The notes under the pieces: generated by a model
Databases searched by the model: none
What the model saw: only the letters and a program-made list of their open reading frames with translations
Told to the model about the DNA's origin: nothing
Shown: piece by piece, positions 11,604 to 24,275 of the stretch
Layout of the letters: each line of letters begins with the position of its first letter
Position numbering within the stretch: position 1 is the stretch's first letter
Assembly: GCA_001465935.1 (NCBI GenBank)
Contig: LNKV01000030.1
Location: 7,443 to 71,442, forward strand
Direction: 5' to 3'
Length of the DNA stretch: 64,000 nt
DNA from: Clarireedia homoeocarpa
Lineage: Eukaryota; Ascomycota; Leotiomycetes; Helotiales; Rutstroemiaceae
Program-made: the position numbers and the translations under genes

Positions 11604-12165
11604 TGTTATTGGTTGTTGTTGTTTTTGACGGAGTGTTACTAATTAATATTCTATTGCATTAAAAAATTGACCGAGCATACTATACTGATGTTTATGATGG
11701 AAGAAGTGTTCTAGCCTGGTTGGTGGACTAAGATGAGAGGAGGCCATCTATCATGTAGGATAGGAAAAATCGTAGAGGTATGATTATAGCGGGCGAAAGG
11801 ACAGGATTTTCTTGGTGTGTAACTCAAGAATGGCTACAGTACTTTCAACACAACATCGCAATTTGTCGAAGACGAATGCTAGAGTTTGCATTCGTCTTCG
11901 ACAAATTAAAACTGTTACCGTAAAGAGAATTTCGGGGGGCGTTTTACTTCATATAAATGAGCCCTCCAGCGTATGCAGTGAATTTCACATTCATCAGTAC
12001 GCACTCTGATCTTGGGAGAAACAAATCTTCAAATATAAATAGTACAGTGGATTCTTGACCGGGTTCAGCAAACTGTACAGTAGGAATTTCCAACACAACA
12101 AACAATGCATTCATTATCTACATCTCTATCCTCCCTCCACTTTATCCATTTCATCTCCCATCAAC
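11604..12165. other. Intergenic region between the tRNA and the monooxygenase 3' end
   Basis: It holds the perfect hairpin at 11860-11907 and the 3' flank of the monooxygenase gene. No coding exon is convincing: a 65-codon + strand frame (11812-12009) simply runs through the hairpin. Confidence 0.5.
11860..11907. repeat. Perfect inverted repeat, 20-bp arms, 8-nt loop
   Basis: The left arm AATTTGTCGAAGACGAATGC (11860-11879) is exactly the reverse complement of the right arm at 11888-11907; the loop is TAGAGTTT. It lies about 260 bp upstream of the tRNA-Ile start and about 260 bp beyond the monooxygenase stop. It could be a cruciform, a transcribed stem-loop, or the trace of a foldback insertion. 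No poly-T tract follows, so it is not a typical terminator. Confidence 0.85.
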
Positions 12166-14178
12166 CTACAAATCCCCATACCCGCATACCCCCTCCACTA
12201 ACCCCTTAATCAGCAACCCCAACCTCCTACTTCCCCACCTACAAAGCGCCAAATTTCCCCCCGCAAACCAAAACCCCTCATGTCCTGTCTTCCTCCATAC
12301 CCCCCTCAGCTCTCCCTCCGCATCAAACCCCCACACATCACCCACTCTCTCCGCAACCTCATCTCCAAAGATCTTCCTGCACTGCGTCCGCATATTCAGA
12401 TACCCCGTGGCGAAAACAATTTCATCCGCATCAACCACCTCTCCATCCGCGAAACGTATGCCATGCTCGAGGACTTCGGTGATTTCTTGACCTTGTTTCA
12501 CGCGGATTTTGTTGTCACTTATGAGCTGCGAGCACCCGACGTCGAGGTAGTATCCACCACCACGTTGAAGGTATTTGATCCAAAGGCCTGCACCATCCGG
12601 GCCTTTGTCGAGTTTGAAACCGGCTTTTTGGAGACCAGTAAGTATTTTCTCATCGACCTTTTTCAGAGTCTCTGTTTTCGCTACATTAAGTTTCTTCAAG
12701 ACAGGATTAGGTATGCTGTGGAATAACATATCGGCGTCATGAGTTGGGATGCCATTTTCGCCATACAGCCCTGCGAGATCATCGGCGCTAGTTTCGGATG
12801 ATACGACGTAGGTCGAGGAACGCTGAACAATGGTTACGTCGTAGCCGTTTTCATAAAAGGTTTGAGCGATGTCGTGGCCGGAGTTGCAGCAGCCCACCAC
12901 GATTGCTTTTTTATTTTGACCATGGGATGGAGTGGCGCCGGTGAATTTTGAGGAGTGCACGAGACGGGTGCCTTTAAATTTATCAAGACCTTTTATATGA
13001 GAAGGGAAGTTAGGTTCTCCACTTGCACCAGTGGCTTGGACGATATGCTGTGATGTGTTAGTAACTGCCACTATGTAGAACAATGGACATATACCTTCGG
13101 ATGCACAACCCTCGTCTCCATATTCCCACCCCTCATACGTTCCAATGTCACCGTCCACTGCTTCTTCTCATCACTCCACTCTGATTTCGAGATAGTAGTC
13201 TGCGTCCAGGCATTCAATTCCAACAAATTAACGTACGCTTCAAACCAATCTCCCAATTTATCCTTTGGTGTGAAGACGGGCCAACTTTCAGGAAATGGTA
13301 AATATGGAAGATGGTCGAACCAAACAGGATCATGAAGAACTAATTGATGATATCTTGTGCGCCAATTATCTCCAATTCTTTCTTCTCGGTCGACAATAAG
13401 CGATTTGACGCCGAGCATCTTCAATCGTGCGGCAACCGTGAGACCAGCTTGTCCGGCACCTATTCAGCATTAGTTTCTCGAACCCCTCCATCTTGTATCT
13501 GTGTAAAAACATACCAAGTATCAAAACCGTCGGCTCAACGCCATCCTCCATCTCCACCTCCTCCTTCCTCCTATCCGCCCAATTCCTCTTATCCGTCCTC
13601 TCCCCATGCACAACCCCATAGGGTCTCCTCTTCCCAATACTCTCCTCATATCCCTTCAGTTCCTCCAAAACTGTATACAGCGTAAAGCATTTCCAATCCC
13701 CTGCATCCGCATCATGCACCAATCTCATAACCCCCTTCCCCCGCCCAACATCCGTCTCCACATCCAAAAACGCCTGCACAACATTCGTCTTCCCTTCACT
13801 ATCAATCGCCGTCGCGTTTGGACTTCTCAACTCCGAACTTGTATCCAAAGACAGCGATTGCAATCGCGAACCATTTGTTTTTGAAACCAGCTCATGAATT
13901 TTATCGGGGCCGTGCAGAGTGTGGAAATCCCAGGTCAAACAGAGTTGATCGCGCCAGTATGATTCCTGGCAGAAAAGAGTCTTGAATGAAGAAACATCTG
14001 TAGATCTGATGGCTTTGTTGAAGCGGGATGTGTACTCAGAAGCGATAGTTTTTGGATCGATAGATTCTGGGAGGGAGGATGAAGGGAGGTTGGCTAGACG
14101 GAGGGGGAAAGAGCCGGGCTCAACACGGTCGGAGGAGGGGATGTCGGAGTGCGGGGTTTGGATCTCGACGCTGCCCAT
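12166..14178 (-). CDS. FAD-dependent flavin-containing monooxygenase with NTF2-like N-terminal domain
   Basis: This is a 636-aa single-component flavin monooxygenase, predicted to oxygenate an N, S or carbonyl substrate using NADPH; the substrate is unknown. Exons on the - strand: 14178-13515, 13459-13095 and 13047-12166, with introns GTATGT...TAG and GTATAT...CAG that restore the frame exactly. Residues about 40-190 look like an NTF2/SnoaL-like domain. The FAD-binding Rossmann motif GAGQAGL starts at residue 222 and spans the first intron; DREERIGDNWR follows. FKGTRLVHSSKF (367-378) corresponds to the FMO signature, one residue longer than the textbook FxGxxxH. The NADPH motif VVGCCNSGHD (393-402) has Cys where GxGxxG would have Gly. 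ATGY near the C-terminus is also typical. Length fits fungal YUCCA-like monooxygenases. A TATA box lies about 95 bp upstream. No partner genes of a pathway lie beside it. Confidence 0.9.
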
Positions 14179-14270
14179 TGTGGAGATTAGTATCGAATTA
14201 CTGTTATGAGGATTGCGAGATGAGCGTATTGTACAACAAACGTCCTACCTCAAGAATGTGAAAACTCTTC

Positions 14271-14280
14271 TTTATATACC
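14271..14280 (-). promoter_or_regulatory. TATA box of the flavin monooxygenase gene
   Basis: On the - strand the sequence reads GGTATATAAAG, 93-102 bases upstream of the ATG at 14178. Spacing is compatible with a 5' UTR of about 60 bases. Confidence 0.55.
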
Positions 14281-14281
14281 C

Positions 14282-15223
14282 AAGACCAGCACACCAGCAC
14301 ACCACCACCACCACCAATCTCAAGGGAAAAGTCTGCCGATCCGCCATCTGTCCATTACTAAGATCCCTTCCTCAGTTTCTCCGAGGTATCTTCGATGTAA
14401 AAAGGACTATTTTGAGTGGTTAAAACCCTCTGTTTGCATCCTGGTTACTTCAGTAGTAAAAATCCACTTTTTAACATTTGTTCTTGGGAGGGGAGAGTAA
14501 GCCGCAAAAGCAAGCTAAACCTCGTGCGCCATCATTAGCACACACGTGACTGCCACTCAATTCGTCAGTTCTGGGAAGTCAACCCCGCACTCACTAGTTC
14601 TAGCGTCGGCAAACCTTCCTCGACAAAACAAAATTGCGGCAACGCAACCATAGCATGGCCAAGATTTCTCTTTGATATTGATGCAGGCATTTTTCAACGC
14701 ATGATTCGGCATGTGGATCTTCAGCAGTAAATTTCATGGCGTGAGGTGGAAAGATGATTCCATGTTTCCGAGAAATGCATAAGATCGCCCACCGTCGAGT
14801 AGGGCGGGGCGGCAACGCATTAATACGTTTTGTAAAGGCATGTAGCGTGAGTCCATATTATATGGCTGGAACGACACCATAGAGTTATCGAGGCACCTGA
14901 GCTGCTCTGTCTAAATAGGCTAGATATGAAGGCATATCTAAGTCGTTGTAGTAGCAGAAAGTACACGAACAAAAGAAACGTCACATTTATATGATGATAT
15001 CACGAAGCCCAGCATTCTAAATTCGTAAGTTTAATCCGATCGAATCCGTTTATTGATCTAGATAGTATCCAATCCGTTTAACATGTAAGGACCTCGTATA
15101 GTACACCCAACGCCTCATTTCTTCATACCCCCTCTCATCACCAGATTCCATTTCATCTCAGCCTATCCCAACCCATCTTTCCTCATTCGCACTTCCATGC
15201 CACATCCTATCCACTGTGGTTAC
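14282..15223. other. Intergenic, about 0.9 kb
   Basis: It contains the upstream region of the monooxygenase (with a CAC/CACCAC-rich stretch near 14294-14316) and the 3' flank of the secreted-protein gene. No exon or RNA gene is recognised. Confidence 0.4.
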
Positions 15224-16493
15224 TTAAACTCTCCTAGCTGCAGCATTTGCAGCATTGCATGCAGTCTCCTGAGTCTCGCACTGTGCCACACCCCCTGTAA
15301 TCGCTCCAGTGTTTGCTGCGTTCGAACAAGCATTATGTTGAATCGAGCACGATCGTTGAAGCGCAGCACCCTCACCAACGAAAGTATCACCGTTAACACT
15401 GAAAGGTCTGGTGCCTGTAGAGGAGATGACAGGTGGGGCGACACCACCAAGAGTTCCGGTAAAAGCTTGGACATTTGCTAAGGGGCATTGTTAGTTGAGG
15501 TTGAGCAACCGATAAGGCTGGGGGAGAGGAGAGAGAAAGACTTACTACCAGAAGCTGTAGTAGCAGCGGCTGATACGGCTACGACGTTGCCGGTTGCAGC
15601 AGCAGCTTCTGCAGTAACTGTGGAGGTGACGGCGGCGGCGCAAGAATCGCTTCCAGAGGCCGAACCTGTGGAGTTTGTTGCGGTAACGGCAGTGGCGGTT
15701 GAGTTTGAAGCTGCAGAAGCACCTCCAGCGGCAGCAGTGATTTCTTCGGGTGTGGCATCATTGACAAGAAGATTCTGAGAGAAGATACATCCTGGTTCAT
15801 CATCTTCTGTGTCACAAGTTTTGCCAGCACCAGTCGTGTCTCCAATCTAAAAAAGAATCGTTAGAATAATTATTTCATTGCAACTTCGAAGGGGGAAAAT
15901 CTCACGTTTCCAGGAGCAAAAGTGCCGGAAAGAAGAGCTTCTTGGGGATCAGCACCAATTGATGCCAGCTGTTTAGCGAGTGAGAGAACAATCGCTTTGT
16001 TGGTAGCTGCGGCACCTGGTGAAGCAGGATCCTGATGTTGCTGAACAGCAGCAATCTCAGGGTTGACAGCAGTTTCGTTGCAGATAACACTAGCAAGACC
16101 AACTTTTCCAGTGTTTCTCTCGAGGGCGGCATACATCAAAGCATCCGCCATACCAGTCACATTATTGGCAGCCTTTGCATTGGTGAAAGCTTGGTCGGCA
16201 GTGGCTTGATGAAGGCAATCGAGGTTGGTGATGCTTCCTGCGCCTGCTGCGGCCGCGGCATTTCCGAGAAGACCGAAGACCGGGTCTTGAATCTTGTTTG
16301 GGTTGTTAAGAGCCAAGTTCACACGAACACCATCAAGGAATCGATTGTGGGAATGTTCTTGTGGAACCTCACGACCTCTCAACATCCTCTTCGGAACAGC
16401 TGGGACGTGGAAGGTGTTCTTTGGCTCAGGCGTAGGAGCAGCAGTAGCCAAGCCAAGAATGGCCATGAAAACGGTAGCGGTTTCGTACTTCAT
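15224..16493 (-). CDS. Secreted Ala/Ser-rich protein with conserved cysteine-rich C-terminus
   Basis: Three exons (16493-15906, 15846-15546, 15477-15224) give 380 aa; introns are GTGAGA...TTTAG and GTAAGT...CTTAG. A signal peptide is clear at residues 1-19 (hydrophobic core, ending ATAAP). The N-terminal half has scattered cysteines and an ALERNTGKVG segment. A low-complexity Ala/Ser/Thr stretch at about 235-300 carries NST and NSTG glycosylation sites. The C-terminus has RPFSVNGDTFVGEGAALQRS followed by CSIQHNAC and AQCETQE-type cysteine spacing. I know this C-terminal pattern from predicted secreted proteins of many ascomycetes, often mis-annotated by low-complexity similarity; their function is not known to me. 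Cell wall or extracellular location is inference. Confidence 0.8.
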
Positions 16494-18188
16494 GATGTAT
16501 GTTGTTCTTAAGAAGATTTCGTAAACAATAATCGTTAATGCAATGTAAAGAAGGACCGGCCTGGTTTTGAAATCGGAAGTTGTACTTGCGTGAAGTGTAT
16601 TTTAAAACTTAAAGAATGTATTGAAGAGAAGTTCTCAGAACTAAGCAAGAAGAGAATGTAGGTTAATGAATGAAAGTCTGCAGCGATGATGCGATGAAGT
16701 AAAGTAGAAGATATACACAATGGCAGCTTGCCATGCTTATTATATATCGCATCATTAATGGATCAAGAACCGACGAAGTTTGGATCAAACCAACATCAAG
16801 CTTTAGGCCCTGTCCCATCACCCTGAATTCGAGTAGACGAATCTCTACTGTTCCGTAGATCATACAAAGCAAGGGTTATGGATTTCTTCTCGTCCGATAA
16901 ATCCTGCTCACGACAGCAAGCGCCCCCGGAAAATAATTATTCGCAACATTCGTGCCCATCATAGCGCGTTGGTAGGCGTCTGAAGTACGGATATGGTATC
17001 GGTCGCGCTGCCGATGGCTATGGCACACGATATCACAGTGCAGCTGCATCTCGCGCCGTAAACCTTGATACATGCGATCCGATCTAGCAGTCTCAGAACA
17101 AGATACAGGGGGTTCATAACCGACCTGTTTCGCCCAGTCTAATCAGACGAAATAAGAAAGAATGACAGGAGACCAACCAGCATATCAAAGCCGAGACATC
17201 GGAAGGATGATTGACATCCATTCTCCAGCCCTTGCTCATCATTCGCTGTAACGATTGGTGATGATGAGGATTGTGGCGTTGGTTTTCCCAGAACTTGGGA
17301 CAAGGTCTGTATCAGAAGTGGATTCTGAGGACAAGCGACGTCTCCGAATCCTGGTCTGGGGTGGCACGTGACCGTTTTTCGACCTTGACGCTCCTAACCC
17401 TGCAGGTTATCGAACTTGTTGATGTCGCAGAAAATCAGAAAGACGTAGTATGGAGGCTATGAAACGCACGATCGTGGGCTGGTTAGGAAAGTAGTCGTAA
17501 TCTTAACAACGGTGCTCGTGTTACGGCTTTGACGGATCTGCAAGCGTTTGCGTGATTGACAGCACATAGACCAGGTCGATGAGGTGGTGGTTGGGAAGTT
17601 CTAGACTATGCTTTGATATCCCATTTTTGAATGTATTATGCTGTTAAGCAGAAATTCGAACAGGGAGATGTTGAGTAATAAGATAGGTTGTGAGATATTG
17701 AGATACGAGCAAGGAGTTATTTTTCGCTTCGAGACAATAGCTGAATGCGCAACTACTTCTTGTCCAGAGCAAGCCAAATTACCTCATTGCTCACATCATT
17801 CCACATATAGCATAGTAGATATCAGACGTAGGCAGAGTCTTGGTGAAGTTGATCAGTCTACGGTTCATGCGCGTCGGCTGGTGACATGCATCCCGCCCGG
17901 CTGTCGCGCATGAACCAGGATGAAATTAGCATAGGCTGCTAGAGCACAAGTAAATACATTCGATGAGCAGGAAGGTAATATGGACGGGATAATCGGTAAT
18001 ATGATCCGAAACTGCTCACCGAAAGCCAGGGTAATGGTACCAGTTCTACTCTATTACATTGTACACATTATCTATCCTAACTGCTATAGTGGTTCTTTAC
18101 CCATATATAGTTATATCAGTGTCCATATCATACAAACTTCACTCAGTCCCTTCCCATATGATATCCTAGATGAATTCTGCGATCCATC
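16494..18188. other. Intergenic, about 1.7 kb
   Basis: It holds the promoter side of the secreted-protein gene and the 3' flank of the DUF3533 gene. On the - strand TATATAA occurs at 16740-16746, about 250 bases before the secreted-protein ATG, a possible TATA box with a long leader. Short frames in 17270-18100 show no recognisable protein. Confidence 0.4.
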
Positions 18189-19946
18189 CTATTCCTCCTT
18201 CTTCTCCTTCTTTTGACTCTGCCACCTCATGAAATAGCATGCCGCCGGAAATACCAGAGTATTAACCGCGCACCAGGCGAACAGGACTCCGAAATTAAGT
18301 CCGATTCTCGAATGGGTATCGAATATTATCGTTCTACTTGCTTCGACAACTATTTTATCAAGCAATTAGCTACTTTCTCTACAAACATTCAAGTAAGTTA
18401 CATCTTCAAAGAAGACTTACTGTTATGCAACGGCCACGCATAGCCCCAATAGTAGAAATGCGGCGCCAACTCAATCGAGTAGAAAGACGTCGATACATTA
18501 CTTATGACCCAGAAAATAAGCCAGAATGCCGTCCACTGTATTACACTGTCAGTGATCGGCGTATATAAGGTAATAAATCAGACTCAAACATACCGGTTGT
18601 CCAATAAACATCGCAACATTCTCACAAGCTATGCCCAGCGCGCACATACCTACCCAGTTCAACATCCAATATACCGGAAAGCTGCCCTTCCCATACTTCG
18701 TTGTCGGACTCGCAACCATGATGTCACTCGCAGGAGGGGCTGAGAACGGGATCTGGAAAGATAGAGAGATGATGGAATAGAAGAACGAGAGGAAGAAGTA
18801 TGCTGTAATGGTCGCAATCCATCTCCAGATAATAAGCTGATAGAAATGCATTGGAGGATGTCCTTGTGGCGTGATGAACTTGGTATGAATCGGAAGATAG
18901 AAACTGAATGAGAAGAACGATATAATGATCAGATAAATCAATCCGATAGTAACGGATGGCGTCGCAGCTGGTGGAAAAAAGGGTCTCAGATTGAATTTCG
19001 AGAAGCCGATCGCAGGGCTGATTGCTTGTGGTACATTGCCAATGTTCGCGAGAATTGTATCGTTATTCGAGGCTTGTTGAAGGACTTGCCGCGCCCACAT
19101 CTCACCAAACTTGCTCGTTACACTGGTTTGGAATTGGTTTATTTGTGGGATGATATAGTTACGATATGACATATCGTCGCGCGCTTCTGTATAGATAGTC
19201 TGAGCGATACCTAGTGGATCGTAAGATAAGTTTCCGGTTTGTACTGCACTCTGGAGGAGGGCGGTTGCATTCGCGTTTATAATGATGGCCTTGATGGGAT
19301 GTTAGTATTGGGATTAAAGGCTGGAGAATAACAGCCTCTGCATTTTGAAGCTCAAGCCATATCGGCAATGCTCGTACAACCAATGAAGGGGGAAAAGAAA
19401 CCTACTGCCCAACACTTTTGATCGTATACAGCTTTCCGAACGGTCATGGGATCATAATCGAACGCCGAAGCAGGCATAGATCCCCAACCCAAGGCACCAC
19501 TTGGTGCAATCAAAGCTTCAGCAGCGCTCACAATCTGCGGTCCTACTATAGGTGTAACATCCATGTAAGGAGCGACTTGTCCATCGAAATCCACCACCCA
19601 AACAACCAGCGCAGACAAGTTGGCTTCAACTCGAAAGAGCGCAGCCCAATATAGAGAGAGAATCCCCAATATTGCAACAATCAAAATGAGAGCTGTGTTG
19701 CAAATCCTATCAGCGACATGCCAAAGAATACAATGTGGTAGCCAGACAGATTGACGCCCTGCTTGCTAACGTACTTGTAATTATCCATTTTGTAAAGACC
19801 TCCTTCCTGACTTTATTCAACTCTCTGCTCCAAAATCCCACAGGCGTATTCATATCTTTTCCCTTCCCCCCTTTCTCCCCGCCGTCTGTTGGCTGATCAT
19901 GATCATCATGTTGGTCGTCATCGCGCGTCTCTTTGAGATCCGACAT
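18189..19946 (-). CDS. DUF3533 (SNG1-like) multi-pass membrane protein
   Basis: Five exons (19946-19775, 19692-19406, 19289-18594, 18535-18421, 18349-18189) give 476 aa; all introns are GT-AG and the second has an ATACTAACAT branch region. The MSDL start is preferred; an upstream in-frame ATG at 19973 would add nine residues. After an acidic, charged N-terminus (1-40) comes a first membrane helix (about 58-75), a large lumenal or extracellular part with NANAT and NLSY sites, and then five to six helices (about 250-430) ending in a charged QKKEKKEE tail. The region GILSLYWAALFRVEANL is typical of the family. In yeast, SNG1 gives resistance to nitrosoguanidine and affects membrane lipid asymmetry. 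A transport-related role here is inference. Confidence 0.88.
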
Positions 19947-19973
19947 GTGTACAAAAGAGAGCTCTAGTTTCAC

Positions 19974-20924
19974 AAAAAATGGGAAATAGGTTACGTGTGG
20001 AGTTTCGAAAGGGAATTAAGACTTTATACCAAGCAGGCCGGTGTCATCAATGAAAAATAGTATGGAAAAAAAAATATTTACACGAAATTTGCATGTGCAT
20101 GCCAAATAGTAATCCTACATTATTGCTAGTACTCAATACTTTGGCTCGATCTCTGCATACCTAGTCATGTTGGCAGCATAATCTTTCTTAAAGAATTCCT
20201 CAACCGAAAATCTCGATGAAATAAACTTGCACGGATTTGTAAGTCATGATGTCAATAGTTACTCCGGGACGCCGGGGCTCTCTTTCGTCATCAAAACATT
20301 TACCAGCCTGCCGGCAGTTCTTCACTTATTCCCGGGCACAACAGCCTGGACGCTACTGAGACTCGGCGTTGGCCTCAAAAGAAATAACACCGGCAAAACT
20401 TACTTATTCACCAGATGAGTCAGGTGAAGGCTCGCAGTGTCGATTCGATGCACAACTGAACAGCTGTTCAAAATAACAAGAGACGACCGGCAGGAGAGAT
20501 AACGCCATATAGCAAGTCCTGATGCCACATTGGCTTGCTTGAATTTATTTCCTATTTATACTATTCGAGCTTGTCCTAGGCCATGACCTCGTTTAAGTAA
20601 TGTCCCCTCCATCTAATCCCGCAAGACATTTGTTTCCCCCAGGCAACTGTCTTCTTCATAGATAATAGTAATAATAATACTGTTGTTTCCCCGGACCGCT
20701 ACCAACGACCACATTCATAAAATAACAACCTCCTGTCGATTGAGCATGCTGTCACCGCTGCCTAAAAACATGCTGGACCACATGTAACATGGCACCGTCA
20801 TCAATACCACAAGCCTTTTCATGTTCTCGACCATCAGATATCGTGAGTGAAAGAGGAAAACAAATATAAGAAGTTTGATGCAGATAGATAGTGCTTAAAA
20901 AGGGACAATTGTAACGTTAGTTAT
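19974..20924. other. Intergenic, about 0.95 kb
   Basis: It is upstream of the DUF3533 gene and downstream of PAT1, both on the - strand. No exon or RNA gene is recognised. Confidence 0.4.
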
Positions 20925-23508
20925 TCATGCAAGATATTCAACATCTAGCCCAATAGAACGCATGAATAGATTAACGTTCGCAAGTCGCTGGCTAGACATT
21001 GCCGGAGGTAGTGTCTTAGCCAATCCAACTGTCTCCATGACGCGGTCTTTAACTGCGATGACAAGACGTTGTTGCTGCTCGGGGCTAGCGCCGATACCAA
21101 TAGCAGCGAGGAATTGCCAAACGTATACATCTTCGCCCGTGTTAACGGTACCCGGGAAGATGTTAGGAAGAGTGGGCTCGAGGGCATCAAACAATGCATT
21201 GTACATAGATAACCTATTATTTGTTAGACAATAGTAAGGATCAGAGTCGAAGTAGCACTTACCATTCATTCCAGCCACGCTCGTCAACATCCCCAGCTTG
21301 CTTGGTAAGCTCAGCGCGACTGAGAACCATAGTGAGCATGCTGACACCAATTCTAGTGCGAGCAATCAGGTCGATATTAAGGCCGAGGATCAGACCTAAG
21401 ACGCCGGTGGTGATTTCGAATTCGGCTTCATTGAGGAAACCAAAGAGACTTGGCATAACAACAGCAGAGAAGAGCTCTACCTTCTCCCGAACTTCAGCTG
21501 CAAGCTGTGTCTCTCCAGGCTGAAGGACTGCAGATTGAACAACATCGAGTTTGTCGAGGTGAATTACAATCATAGTCAAAATGGTGGCACGCTGTTCGTG
21601 AGAGATATGGCGGAATACACGGGGAATAGCCTTTTTGCCCTTGGCGAAGGAAAGAAATGCGATGAAAGGATGAGTAGCAGTCGCACCAATTGGCTCATGT
21701 ACTTTTAGTTGTCGCCATAACTGCTTATTCAAGAATCCTTCTCTCTCATTCCAATCCATATGTGCGCCAGCCATGTCTGGGTTGATTTCTTCGGGAAGCA
21801 TTGGCCTTGGTTTGGATCGTTCGTGATCCTCCATCTCCATCAAGGTGTTGTACACGTTTTCGATATCTGTCAAGACGGTTTTCCTATCACTACCGCTCAC
21901 ACCAGCAGCCTGAGTTCTTCGATCCCTTGACGCGCTTCCAGGTCGTGCTTCGTGGCTATCGGTACGTTTGATGTTGAGTAACGGTTTAGGAGTTTTTGCG
22001 TTACTAAATGATATTTTCCCAAGACTTCCCTCGATCACCAATTGCTTGTTCTTCGGTTTGTTCTTGGCGGCCTCAACAGCTCTCTGAACCTGTTGCTCCA
22101 TGCGCTGGACGTGATTGTCACCACCACGAGCTTGTCGTCGCATGCCACCTTGACGATTGCCTGTTTGGAACAAATAAGTCTGCGCAAAGTTGCTCAATGG
22201 CTGGTTGGGATTCTGGCGGGGTCCACCACGAATTTGACTATGGACTTGGTAATAGAAGTCCTCAGAAAGCAACGAGTCTGCACCATGCTCATTGGGATTC
22301 CCGGTCGCGGTAACAAGTTGTTGCAGTTGAATGCGAGTGATAAAGTTCTTATCTTGTGGAGTCATCAAACCATTGTCCTTTGACAGCAAAAATATTTTGT
22401 GGTTTCGTTTCGCTCGCTTCGCATCTTCTTGTAAAAACGCAGCCCTTTCTTCCTCCGATAAGTTGACAAGCTGCTGAGGATGAGTGATGACATGGCGATT
22501 TCCAGAAGGCTGCACCTGATGATGGCCACGGTGACCGCCTTGCTGGTGACCCTGGAATCTATTCATATTTTGCATGACATGTGCTGGCTGCGTCGGAACA
22601 TTTGCTTGAGTAACAGGAGGATGAGGACGTTGCAATATGTGCATGGGCTGATCAACAGGTGCCGGACGCTGCTCTGGATGAGCTGGATTGCTGACTGGGA
22701 AATTTTGCTGTGGTTGATGCGGCACTTGTTGATGGAAGTTCTGAAATTGCTGGGGAGGTGGCTGCGTATATTGAGGTTGGACTTGTTGCACTGGCTGGGG
22801 GGTTTGATGTGGGGCTTGAGCTTGTGATTGAGGTTGCACTGGCTTTTTGGCCTGGGCTCTCATAGCTGCCTCCACCTCCTCCAAGCTCATCATCTTCCGA
22901 CCTCCTACCGGAGTACTCGAAACAGGAGGAGCTACAACTGCCGGCGCTTGTGGTTTCTTCGGCGCGACTCCCCACAGACTTGCATCTACCTGCATATCAG
23001 GAATATACTCGGGATCTTGATATCGCTCATATCCGGTCCTAGCGGGCTTCGGAGTAGATTGCTGAGAAAAGTTGGATGTTGTTGGAAAGGCACGAGAGAC
23101 GACTGGTTGTTGTCGAGAATAACGAAGCTGTTCCTCATTGATGGCATCTGAGACTTTTGCGGTTTGTCCAAAAAAATCAAAGTCTTTTCCAACTGGCTTG
23201 CTTGCTGTAGCATCCCCTCCCCCGCCACCAAAGGTATCGTCATTGAAGTCATCTCCGGTCTCCTCAAGTTGGTCACCTAAACCATCGTAGGTGTCTTCAA
23301 AATCGAGCCTGTGCCATTCACTCGTCAGATGGTGATACTGGTAGGAAATTGCAGGCGAATCTGCAAGATCGCCAACTTACGCGTCATCGTCAAGCTCTGT
23401 TCGCGAAAGACCTGCAAATGGATCTGCGATCTGTGCAAAGCCTGGAGCGGAAGTATTATGTCCCCTTTCGCTAGGACGTGAAGTAGGGTCGAATCCAAAG
23501 AACGACAT
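20925..23508 (-). CDS. pat1: PAT1, activator of mRNA decapping
   Basis: Three exons (23508-23381, 23308-21263, 21213-20925) give 820 aa, close to the length of other fungal PAT1 proteins. The N-terminus begins MSFFGFDPT and continues LDFEDTYDGLGDQLEETGDDFND, the conserved acidic segment that binds the DDX6/Dhh1 helicase. A Gln/Pro-rich disordered region covers about 180-290. The middle has the VIEGSLGKISFSN segment, and the C-terminal part is the helical PAT1 domain (about 500-820) that contacts the Lsm1-7 ring and decapping factors. The protein promotes decapping and represses translation in cytoplasmic P-bodies. The first intron falls after 42 codons. It is upstream of and divergent from the mannosyltransferase gene. 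Confidence 0.93.
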
Positions 23509-24227
23509 TTTGTTTAAGATATTGCAAAGGCTAAATAACTAGGCATCCATTAAGACCGTCGTCGACGGTGGAGGAAATCTGGCGGAGAAAATCTAGCTTG
23601 CGAAGTATTTGCGATTCAAGATGGTGGGCTGTGAAGAATTGCAAGATTGAACGATACAAATGTACGATGGAATTGACGAGAAGAAGAAAAAACCGAGAGA
23701 AAGTTGAAACAGAAGTAAGAAAAACAAAATAGAAAGGTGGTGGTGAGCATGGAGATTTTTGATGTGTTGTTGTGGATGTGGTGCTGCTTGTGAAGTGGGA
23801 TATTGACGAAATTCAATGTGGAGGTACAGGATCTAAGCTCGAAATTGTTGGCCTCAGATCTCGATTTTCGATTTAACTATGAATTTTAAGGCAGCAACTT
23901 TCTCATACAATAGTATCACTTGGTGGGGGGTTTTTAGTCGTGGCATACCAAAACTGTTCTTGTAATGCTGTTTTATTCAGTTAAAAATAAAATAAATTGA
24001 GATTTTGAATTCTGAAAATTCTCAGATATTTACTAAGGTCGAAAATAAAACCGTATAATGTGTAAACAAATGTAAATTTCTATTGAAGCAAATAAGTTAA
24101 TATTAAAAAGTAGGTAGTTAACTATTACAGTACTCGTATACTGTAGATGTTTGATTTTGAGCTTCTCATAAGTACTTTGGTGAGGTTTCGCTTGGTGTGC
24201 CATGACTAAACCCGACCGGGTGAGTAT

Positions 24228-24275
24228 CCGTTGTCCGTCGTCCGTCGTCCGTCATCCGTCGTCCGTCCGTCATCC
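24228..24275. repeat. Short tandem repeat of CCGTCGT type
   Basis: Variants of CCGTCGT/CCGTCAT are repeated about six to seven times in an otherwise ordinary intergenic stretch. Confidence 0.8.

Noticed and set aside
12280..12726. 148-codon + strand ORF
   Set aside because: It lies antisense inside the last exon of the flavin monooxygenase and has no family features.
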